Assembly: GCA_017964325.1 (NCBI GenBank)
Contig: JAGCSE010000085.1
Location: forward strand, 1 to 11,616
Source of the DNA: Victivallales bacterium
Lineage (GTDB): Bacteria > Verrucomicrobiota > Lentisphaeria > Oligosphaerales > Oligosphaeraceae
DNA: 11,616 nt
Direction of reading: 5' to 3'
In this document: positions 1-5,655 of the stretch, piece by piece
Layout of the letters: every line of letters begins with the position of its first letter
How positions within the stretch are numbered: position 1 is the first letter of the stretch
Notes under the pieces: model-generated
Databases searched by the model: none
What the model was told of the DNA's origin: nothing
Seen by the model: the letters and a program-made list of their open reading frames with translations, nothing else
Made by a program: the position numbers and the translations under genes

Positions 1-298
1 GGGGCTTGCCCTTGCCGAAGTCCTCGAGCTTCATGTTGTCGCGCACGAGATCTGGAATGTACTTCTCGCCGCCGAACATGTCCGCGACCGTCTTGAGGAA
101 GAGGGCGCGCGCCTCGTCGTTCGCCGCCTTCATTTCAGACGAACGCAGGAATGAGGCGAACGAGCCCTTGTAGTCCACCTGCGTCATCCCCTTGAAACGG
201 GCGAAGGTGTCCTCTTTGTTCGCCGCGTAGGCCTTGTTTGCGAAATCCACGAACTGCTGGAAATTCGTGCTATAGTTTGAGTTGATTTTTTCTGGCAT
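1..298 (-). CDS. Partial soluble protein, candidate type III secretion substrate (N-terminal 99 residues)
   Basis: The reading frame is open from an ATG at 298 to the left window edge, so only about 99 N-terminal codons are present. The protein begins MPEKINSNYSTNFQQFVDFA. It is rich in Ser, Asn and Gln over the first 15 residues, then amphipathic and helical, with no hydrophobic signal peptide or membrane segment. It follows a CesT-family chaperone gene on the same strand with a 55-nt gap, the usual chaperone/effector arrangement, so I infer a secreted effector. The Ser/Asn-rich start fits a type III secretion signal, but such signals have no strict consensus. A weak purine stretch (AGAAGA) about 5 nt upstream could be the ribosome binding site. 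I do not recognise the family, and the function is unknown. Confidence 0.75.
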   Translation of the reverse strand, partial: MPEKINSNYSTNFQQFVDFANKAYAANKEDTFARFKGMTQVDYKGSFASFLRSSEMKAANDEARALFLKTVADMFGGEKYIPDLVRDNMKLEDFGKGKP

Positions 299-322
299 GA
301 TGGTCTTCTATATACACGCAAA

Positions 323-359
323 ATGGCGTGTGGTTACATATGATGGCGTTTGATTATAC
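323..359. repeat. Near-tandem repeat, 20-bp period
   Basis: ATGGCGT-G-TG-G-TTA at 323-336 recurs as ATGGCGT-T-TG-A-TTA at 343-356. The second copy contains the stop codon of the chaperone gene. Just upstream, ACACGC (314-319) and GCGTGT (326-331) form a 6-bp hairpin in the 55-nt gap before the next gene. It may be a small processing or translation-coupling structure, or chance. Confidence 0.35.
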
Positions 360-824
360 GTGAAAAAAACCGTTTGCAATCATATCATGGTGCGATACGT
401 CCGTTCCCAGGCCCTTCGAGCTCGCATCTTCGGCCACGCGCAGGCCGACGAGCGCCTTGCGCCAGTTCTCCGTCTGGTTGACGAGCGATTCGATGCCGGC
501 ACCAAGCGATTCGACATCCGTAAGCGCTAGCGGGAACGGGCGCACGAGTGCGTAGGCGCCCGTTTCGGGGTTCTGGCAGAGCGTCGCGCCCTCCGTGCCG
601 CGCAGCAGGAAATTGGCCTGCAGCATCATGGAGCCGAACGCTCCGTCTGCGTCTGGTGGCGGGAATCCAATCTCGGCGCAGACGAGCACGCTCCGCGTCT
701 GCTGGTCTTCCAGCAACTCCACGCTGATGTCATCTGCCTTAAGCAGCGCCACGCCGTCCGCGTCGTTAAGACCTTCGATTCCATATTTCACGGCGAATGC
801 CGCGAGCAGTTCCTTGAATTCCAT
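354..824 (-). CDS. CesT/Tir-family type III secretion chaperone
   Basis: This 156-residue acidic cytoplasmic protein has the layout of the CesT chaperone family, whose members are usually 130-160 residues. It starts with helix MEFKELLAAFAVKYGIEGL, followed by a beta-strand block to about residue 52. The family-typical G(F)PP turn is at 53-57, helix MMLQANFLLRG at 66-76, and the strand pair GATLCQNPETGAYALVRPFPL at 79-99, split by the ETG turn. The closing helix ESLVNQTENWRKAL at 112-125 carries Trp121. Such proteins dimerise and bind the N-terminal region of a cognate effector, keeping it secretion-competent. The start is fixed by AAGGAG (833-838) 8 nt upstream of the ATG. The gene downstream on the same strand is the likely partner. 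The family call is by eye from the motif pattern. The C-terminal ~30 residues past the core are unusual and of unknown role. Confidence 0.85.
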   Translation of the reverse strand: MEFKELLAAFAVKYGIEGLNDADGVALLKADDISVELLEDQQTRSVLVCAEIGFPPPDADGAFGSMMLQANFLLRGTEGATLCQNPETGAYALVRPFPLALTDVESLGAGIESLVNQTENWRKALVGLRVAEDASSKGLGTDVSHHDMIANGFFHV

Positions 825-867
825 ATCGGATTCTCCTTTGTTGATATATGGTATTGTAGTACAAACT

Positions 868-896
868 ACTATAATCTCTATACGCTACACTTTCAA
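868..896 (-). promoter_or_regulatory. Sigma70-like promoter for the chaperone gene
   Basis: Read on the minus strand, TTGAAA (891-896) and TATAGT (868-873) are separated by exactly 17 nt, about 44 nt upstream of the chaperone ATG. GTAGT (856-860) and ACTAC (865-869) form a 5-bp inverted repeat with a 4-nt centre overlapping the -10 edge and the expected start point. This would suit a small operator. Confidence 0.6.
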
Positions 897-960
897 GTTC
901 ATCGATTCCAATGGTGCTCACAACATTGCGACTTGATTTTTTGGGGCGAGATTCTGACAA

Positions 961-1016
961 ACAATATTTTTGAAATATAATATTGTATTATTTTAATCAA
1001 AATAATATATTTTGAT
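961..1016. repeat. Three AT-rich inverted repeats, two mutually exclusive
   Basis: ACAATATT (961-968) pairs with AATATTGT (979-986). TATTATTTT (986-994) pairs with AAAATAATA (999-1007). ATCAAAATA (996-1004) pairs with TATTTTGAT (1008-1016). The second and third share 996-1007, so only one can form at a time. The position midway between divergent genes suits regulator binding, but AT-rich DNA produces palindromes by chance. Confidence 0.4.
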
Positions 1017-1137
1017 GATGTTTAGGGAATGGCTTTTTATCCATCATTGCTTTGTTCGTCCGTTTTTTCCGTGTCTTTGAACATTCCTACGAAGTTTGGG
1101 CAATCAAAGTTTTTGGAAAATCAATGACGAATCCGAT

Positions 1138-1166
1138 TTGAAAAATCAAAGAGAGGATTATATTGT
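1138..1166 (+). promoter_or_regulatory. Tentative promoter upstream of the large effector gene
   Basis: TTGAAA (1138-1143) is followed after 17 nt by TATTGT (1161-1166). If used, it would give a leader of nearly 400 nt before the ATG at 1560, including the C9 tract. No better pair was found closer to the gene. Confidence 0.25.
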
Positions 1167-1225
1167 GAAATTTAGTAATTGGCTTTAATCGAGAGATTGC
1201 GTATGACTAGAACCGTGCAAAAATA

Positions 1226-1250
1226 TTGGGATCCATCCCAACCCCCCCCC
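1226..1250. repeat. Hairpin followed by a C9 homopolymer
   Basis: TTGGGA (1226-1231) and TCCCAA (1236-1241) form a 6-bp stem with a 4-nt loop, directly followed by nine C residues (1242-1250). Tracts of this length are prone to slipped-strand changes, and this one lies in the leader of the large effector gene. Confidence 0.4.
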
Positions 1251-1559
1251 GAAAGCCTGCGAACCAAACTGGCGATAATCGTTCGTTGAGCGATGACTGG
1301 ATAGAAAAAAAATCGATTTCAACAGGAGTATCCTCCATTGGAATTCCATTGAATCAATTGCCAATTTCATCATGCTTCATTACGCCGAATCGCCACCCAT
1401 GATATAGACCATGATGTGAACCACGCTATTTTTTACTCATGTCCAACGGCACGTACAGGTCCACGCAAACGCACCTTTTCAAGCTGCGGGGAAAGACAGC
1501 TTGGAGACTGCTTCAACCAAAAAACGTCAATAGAAAACAACCTAAAATCAAATAAACAC

Positions 1560-3992
1560 ATGCCTATCAATCTTGATACAATCCGCTCGCTTAACGCGAA
1601 CAAGACCTATTACCTCTCCAATTCCACAGGTGAAATCAAGGAGGCCGGCGGCTGGCAGAAATTCAAATGTTTTTTCGGTGTCGGCGACGGGCGTGAGAAG
1701 GCCGCAAAACTCGTCAACGCCGTGAAGAGCGCGTTGCTGGAGGCTTCGGACAAGATCACCGATACGAATCTCGATACCAGCATACGGAATTTCAACCACA
1801 ATCGTTCGCATTTCTTCTCCATTTCAGGCCACGCCGTCACTGAACTGGCCGCGAACTTCACCGCCGCCAACGCGGAGAATATCGCGCGGAACCAGGCTGG
1901 GCAAATCGCGAAGCGTCCGATTAATGTGGCGCTCGAAGAAGTGTGCTCGCTCCTCCGACTAGAGATGGGCAGCTGCGGCGACGTGAGGGAGGTCCTGAAA
2001 CGCGCCGCTAAGCCCCTCATCGACCACCCTCCGATGAAGACCGATTCGGCTGGCCGCCAAGTCATCGACGAAGATGCGTTCAAGGAACAGTTGAAGACGG
2101 TACTGGCCGATGCCGTGCAAACAATCTTCGATGTTTCGAAGGCCGGCCCCACCGGACGCGCCCGTTTCGACGCCGCCGTGCGTGACGATATGTTCGCGAC
2201 GCTCTACGGCCCAGATGGTAAACGCAATAAAGAGAAGGTTTCCGCGATAAAGATGAAATTGGTCGCGGATAGCCGTTTCAACAAGGTGATGGCCAATGTC
2301 ATCACGATTCGTCCGCCAGGTGTTCCGGAGGACGTGTTTGCGGCCCGTGTCCGCAAGCTCATCGACGAATGTGGTGAAGACCCCGACATGCTCGACGCCA
2401 TCGAGTGCAACGCCAGGCGCTTTCTTGTGACAGGGGATTCGAAATTGCGCGCGCCGGAAGACATTGTAAAGCGCGTCACCGCCTACAAATCCACCTTGCG
2501 CGAAATGTTTGCCGTCGCGGAAAACAACCGCGCGATGCGCAACGCCGTGAAAGAGATGTCGATTGGTCTGGCGGGAGTAGTACTCCCAAAGGACTTGTGC
2601 GCCAAAGTGATCGAAGAGGCGAAGGCCGTAGATCTTACTCCATTCGAAAATCTTGATGAAACATCCGTTGACATCACCATCCACAATGCGGTGATGGCGC
2701 TCAACAAGGCCGTGAACGAAGTCATAAAAAACGCAGGCGCAATTGACGCGCTGTACGGGGCGGACGAACATCAGTGTTTCTTCGCCTTCGTGGAATGCGC
2801 GATTATCTCGCGTCTGCCGAAGGCATCTCTGCGCGGCATTTCAGCGGCTCTTTCGACGCCGATTGCCGCAAAGCTCACCCAGGCCTACCGCGCTATCGGT
2901 TCGGAGAAATTAAAGTTGCCAAAAAACAATCTGCCCCGTGGCGTGAACGAGGAGGTCAAGGAGCAGTTCAGAATGCTCGGCAGTTTTATAGACCAATTAA
3001 AGGCATATGCGGAAAGGGCGCTTGGGCGCGAAGAGGTAAAGTTCATCAATATTGAAGACGCGAAAAAGGTTCCTGAAGATGCCTTCTATTTCGGTAACAT
3101 TCTCGAGAGCGTTCAAAATGAAAGTGCCGAGGTTGTGGCGGAAAAGCGAAAGGTTTTCCTGAATACTCGAATAGTTAAGGGGCAAGGCGAGGCGGCCGAG
3201 AAGATGCGTGGCCTTTTCGCCGACATGATTGGCCCAGCCCCGTTCGATCCTGCCGACGTGGTGTTCAACAAGATAACTAGGAATGCGAGCAAGATGACGA
3301 ATCGCAATATCATGAGAATCGCGAAAATGGTCATGGACGGCGATCTCAAGGACACAATACTCTTCAAGGACGTTGATCGTCGCATGGAGGTGACGATCGA
3401 AGGTGTGGGCACGCTCTCCACGGATTTCAATAAAGCCCTTGATCAGATCGCCTGTTTCGTAACGGGCAAGAAAGATGCCAAATTTAAAACACTCGATGAC
3501 GCCTCCAAAAGGAAAGCCGCGATTGTGATCGGCTTCCTCGGACAGGAAAGCGATAAGGCGGTTGTCGATGGCTGCGCCCACGCCCTCGACCCGAAGGGTG
3601 ACACGGCGGCGATCGTCTTCGGCGGCAGACAGGATAATGACAAAAAGGTGTACAACCTTAGGCTCGGGAAAGACGGTCATCTGTACATGAACCTGCAGCT
3701 TGTCGAACATCGTGAATATTTGGCCGACAAAGCTGGTAAGATGATTCGACCGAAGGGCGGCATCACTATCAAGGCGGGCATCGATTACAATATTGCCCCA
3801 AAAGAGATGAATCGGCTGAGCGAGCTTGATCTGGCCTCGTATGACGACTCCGGGGCTAATGAGGAGTTCCTTGCCGTGGGCGAAAAAGTGATGAATGAAA
3901 ATCGTATCGACAAGATGTATGACAAGATCCCCGAAGATTACAAAATCACGGCGCGCTGCGTGACATACTACGATGTGGACGTGCAGGACTGA
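1560..3992 (+). CDS. Large soluble protein, candidate type III secretion effector (810 aa)
   Basis: I do not recognise this family. The protein has no Sec signal and no membrane segment. It begins MPINLDTIRSLNANKTYYLS, a Ser/Thr/Asn-rich amphipathic start consistent with a type III signal. Residues 35-670 look mostly alpha-helical with many charged helices. The last ~130 residues turn beta-rich (VYNLRLGKDGHLYMNLQLVE, then GGITIKAGIDYN), suggesting a separate C-terminal domain. A CesT-type chaperone gene starts 20 nt after its stop, which is the main reason for the effector inference. The frame is open 48 codons further upstream to a GTG at 1416, but that stretch is Cys- and Arg-rich with different composition. 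I therefore chose the ATG at 1560, which sits after an A-rich leader without a clear Shine-Dalgarno. No catalytic motif is visible. Confidence 0.8.
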   Translation: MPINLDTIRSLNANKTYYLSNSTGEIKEAGGWQKFKCFFGVGDGREKAAKLVNAVKSALLEASDKITDTNLDTSIRNFNHNRSHFFSISGHAVTELAANFTAANAENIARNQAGQIAKRPINVALEEVCSLLRLEMGSCGDVREVLKRAAKPLIDHPPMKTDSAGRQVIDEDAFKEQLKTVLADAVQTIFDVSKAGPTGRARFDAAVRDDMFATLYGPDGKRNKEKVSAIKMKLVADSRFNKVMANVITIRPPGVPEDVFAARVRKLIDECGEDPDMLDAIECNARRFLVTGDSKLRAPEDIVKRVTAYKSTLREMFAVAENNRAMRNAVKEMSIGLAGVVLPKDLCAKVIEEAKAVDLTPFENLDETSVDITIHNAVMALNKAVNEVIKNAGAIDALYGADEHQCFFAFVECAIISRLPKASLRGISAALSTPIAAKLTQAYRAIGSEKLKLPKNNLPRGVNEEVKEQFRMLGSFIDQLKAYAERALGREEVKFINIEDAKKVPEDAFYFGNILESVQNESAEVVAEKRKVFLNTRIVKGQGEAAEKMRGLFADMIGPAPFDPADVVFNKITRNASKMTNRNIMRIAKMVMDGDLKDTILFKDVDRRMEVTIEGVGTLSTDFNKALDQIACFVTGKKDAKFKTLDDASKRKAAIVIGFLGQESDKAVVDGCAHALDPKGDTAAIVFGGRQDNDKKVYNLRLGKDGHLYMNLQLVEHREYLADKAGKMIRPKGGITIKAGIDYNIAPKEMNRLSELDLASYDDSGANEEFLAVGEKVMNENRIDKMYDKIPEDYKITARCVTYYDVDVQD

Positions 3993-4012
3993 ACCCAATA
4001 GGAAAGGAAACA

Positions 4013-4455
4013 ATGCAAATGACCCAGTTTGAATCACTCATCTCCGAACTTGCCGCCGCGTCAGGCCTTGCGCTTCAAGTGGATGCGCAGGACTCCTGCT
4101 CGCTTGAGACCGACGGCATCATCGTCACACTACAATACCGCCGCGAACGCGACGACGTGGTGCTTTTCGCCCCCGTCACGGAACCGGACACGGATCTTCC
4201 GCCTGAGATGCTCCGCATGGCGCTCTCGCTTGCCTGCCATGGGGAGGGCACTTACGGCAATTTCCTCGGCCTCTTCGACGGGGGCTGATTCTCTCCGCCC
4301 TGCTGCCCCTTGAGGGGCTGGACGCCGAAATGCTTGCCGCGCATCTGCTCGCCTTCTCCTATGTGGCCGTCGCCGTGCGCGACGCCCTAGCGGCAACGGC
4401 CTCCGCCGACGCCGCACCTGCCAAACCTCTGCCGGGCAATGGCCTTCTGGACTAG
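4013..4455 (+). pseudogene. CesT-family type III secretion chaperone, frameshifted
   Basis: The start ATG lies 4 nt after GGAAAGGA (4001-4008) and 20 nt after the effector stop. The first frame encodes 91 residues, MTQFESLISELAAASGLALQ onward, with the family's N-terminal helix, the strands of a CesT fold (DGIIVTLQYRR, DDVVLFAPV), and the helix LPPEMLRMALSLACHG. It then stops at a TGA (4286-4288). From 4285 the -1 frame continues with the missing C-terminal half: LILSALLPLEGLDAEMLAAH, then FSYVAVAVRDAL, ending at TAG 4453-4455. One extra G in the run at 4280-4284 would restore a 147-residue chaperone of normal family length. The break could be a real mutation, a slippage-switchable tract, or a sequencing error. 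The probable client is the large protein just upstream. The family call is strong, but the gene's present functionality is uncertain. Confidence 0.8.
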
Positions 4456-4693
4456 CAAATTTTGAACTAGGCCCCGTACTCTGAACCGCGCGGAGGTCGG
4501 CGATCAGCTCCGGGCACACTTGCCGAGTCAAGGTGGCAAACTTGACGGTGTTGCCCCCGCCGTGTTTTGCGAGGAACCGCGGCGCGGCCTTTTCGATGCA
4601 GTTGAAGACGGAGCGGTTCAGGAACGCGATTTCGAGTCCCTCGCGGATGTTGTCGGCGGTCGCAAACTTGCCTTCCTTTGCGAGTGAGTATTT
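4456..4693 (-). pseudogene. Gene fragment of unrecognised family
   Basis: On the minus strand the frame from 4693 reads KYSLAKEGKFATADNIREGL, then EIAFLNRSVFNCIEKAAPRF, LAKHGGGNTVKFATLTRQVC and PELIADLR. This is balanced, amphipathic protein sequence with a coding-like GC-rich third position. An in-frame TGA (4694-4696) sits exactly where GC-rich DNA changes to AT-rich DNA, and no start codon with a ribosome site is present. The frame then runs antisense into the chaperone gene, so the true end is lost. I infer a remnant of a larger gene, truncated at both ends. Its place in an effector region suggests an effector remnant, but nothing in the residues identifies it. Confidence 0.5.
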
Positions 4694-4723
4694 TCAAGTT
4701 GAAATTATCATAATAATAGGATG

Positions 4724-4763
4724 ATTCTATACATGATTGCCACTAATAGATGTGGCATAGAAT
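4724..4763. repeat. Compound inverted repeat with one-sided bulge
   Basis: ATTCTA (4724-4729) pairs with TAGAAT (4758-4763). Inside it, TGCCAC (4738-4743) pairs with GTGGCA (4752-4757). The right arms are contiguous, while the left arms are split by 8 nt, giving a bulged stem. Confidence 0.35.
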
Positions 4764-4815
4764 ATACTCCTACATAAAAAAATAACATCATTCATTTTCT
4801 TTTCAAGTCAATTTA

Positions 4816-4837
4816 CTTAGAAAAAGTTTTTTCTAAG
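4816..4837. repeat. AT-rich hairpin
   Basis: CTTAGAAA (4816-4823) pairs with TTTCTAAG (4830-4837), with further A-T pairing possible in the loop. The stem lies in the AT-rich stretch with no gene on either side within 100 nt. It may be a weak terminator or chance. Confidence 0.35.
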
Positions 4838-5055
4838 AAAATGCCTTTCTCTTCTATTAAATTATTTTCTTCCATATTTATTATTCAATAAGATATATTT
4901 CAACTATATTTAATTTTCATTGATATTATTAGATATTGCCATCCAGAGTGAGTATTATGCTATTTATGGCATTAAAATTATTCAGTAAATGGGGCATCCA
5001 GGTCCCAGGATTGCTGTAGGAGGCTGCCGAGACAGAAAATCAGAGGGGAATTTGC

Positions 5056-5088
5056 CCTTCGCCATTACGGAATGCAAAATGGCGAAGG
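5056..5088. repeat. Perfect 11-bp inverted repeat
   Basis: CCTTCGCCATT (5056-5066) and AATGGCGAAGG (5078-5088) are perfect complements around an 11-nt centre, in otherwise non-coding DNA. There is no U-run on either side, so a simple terminator is unlikely. A structured RNA or a protein-binding dyad are alternatives. Confidence 0.5.
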
Positions 5089-5285
5089 TAGGCGCAAAGA
5101 GACGGCAATTGAAAGAAGTTAAGTGCCTGAAACAGGAATAATTAGAGCATTTTTCAGCGTATAAAGTCCCTGGCCTTTCTAAAACGGAGAAGATAAAGCG
5201 GATATTTCCGCCAGGTCTACCGATGGGCCTCCATCAACGCTTCTCCAGAGAGAAAACCGCGTCGTCTCGTGCGTAATTTCACGCA

Positions 5286-5330
5286 GGAAAAGCAAAAAGA
5301 AAGGCACTCGGATAAAGACCCAAGTGCCTT
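5286..5330 (-). terminator. Rho-independent terminator, minus strand
   Basis: On the minus strand AAGGCACTTGG pairs with CCGAGTGCCTT (plus 5301-5311 with 5320-5330), an 11-bp stem with one G-U pair and an 8-nt loop. It is followed by TCTTTTTGCTTTTCC. Read on the plus strand the wobble becomes a C-A mismatch and no U-run follows, so the orientation is clear. It would end transcripts from the membrane-protein gene whose stop is at 5656, or a shorter transcript starting near the repeat at 5570-5590. Confidence 0.7.
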
Positions 5331-5569
5331 GTGGAAAATGAATGGTCGGACAAGCTGGGGCCTTCTGAACCATTCTCCGGCGTTCTCCAATCGCAAACTC
5401 GCGACCTTTTCGAAAGCCAGCCGTCCAGAGAACGGAAAACCGTTGTCCCCCGCCTCGAAAACAGCCCCGGGAAAGGTCGTTTCGTCCTTGATTGGCGCGA
5501 ATGGACCATCCGCGTGGAGAATGGACGACGAGTGAGGAACAGAACGATCATTGGCAGTGATTCCGTTGG

Positions 5570-5590
5570 CAATCGCATGGCGCGGAATTG
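5570..5590 (-). repeat. Partial copy (a) of the intergenic cassette repeat
   Basis: On the plus strand this carries the core CAATCGC-A-TGGCGCGGAATTG shared with the copies at 8304-8324, 9301-9321 and 11295-11315. The -35-like hexamer is degenerate (TTGCCA), and no -10-like hexamer or GAGTGACG element follows. It appears to be a truncated or decayed copy, about 65 nt downstream of the stop of the adjacent membrane-protein gene. Confidence 0.6.
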
Positions 5591-5655
5591 ACGAAGCAGT
5601 TATACGGAATATAGCCAATGCAATCAGATGTTGTTGGAGAGCAGCTTCATCCTCC

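Larger units (their letters stand above)
825..1559. other. Divergent intergenic region between the two chaperone/effector units
   Basis: These 735 nt have no open frame with coding character on either strand. The composition is AT-rich, most extremely at 958-1020. The region contains the minus-strand promoter near 868-896, overlapping palindromes at 961-1016, a tentative plus-strand promoter near 1138-1166, and a hairpin with a C9 tract at 1226-1250. A frame upstream of the effector stays open back to a GTG at 1416, but its composition differs from the gene and I treat it as leader. Confidence 0.6.
4694..5655. other. Non-coding stretch separating the two modules
   Basis: From 4694 to about 5000 the DNA is very AT-rich with no coding frame. 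Between 5030 and 5330 there are strong inverted repeats. From about 5340 to 5590 GC content rises and several frames are open on both strands. One minus-strand frame (5217-5618) has passable protein composition but spans an intrinsic terminator and lacks a ribosome site, so I do not call it a gene. It could be a decayed gene or a short transcript. Confidence 0.5.

Noticed and set aside
1416..1559. 48-codon N-terminal extension of the large effector from a GTG
   Set aside because: The extension is Cys- and Arg-rich, unlike the rest of the protein, has no ribosome site, and ends in an A-rich leader just before a natural MPINLDT start.
1959..2771. Long minus-strand frame inside the large effector gene
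   Set aside because: It is a shadow of the GC-rich effector frame, with His/Phe/Val-heavy composition and no start context.
2997..4037. 346-codon minus-strand frame opposite the effector C-terminus and chaperone start
   Set aside because: It is a mirror frame of strongly coding plus-strand DNA, with no independent ribosome site or domain.
4279..4288. Programmed -1 ribosomal frameshift in the second chaperone
   Set aside because: The site C GGG GGC is not a standard X XXY YYZ heptamer, because the P-site tRNA would mismatch after slipping, and no strong downstream hairpin is evident. A mutation or read error is simpler.
5217..5618. 133-residue minus-strand ORF
   Set aside because: It reads through the 11-bp intrinsic terminator, has no ribosome site, and has competing open frames on both strands. 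It is at best a decayed gene.
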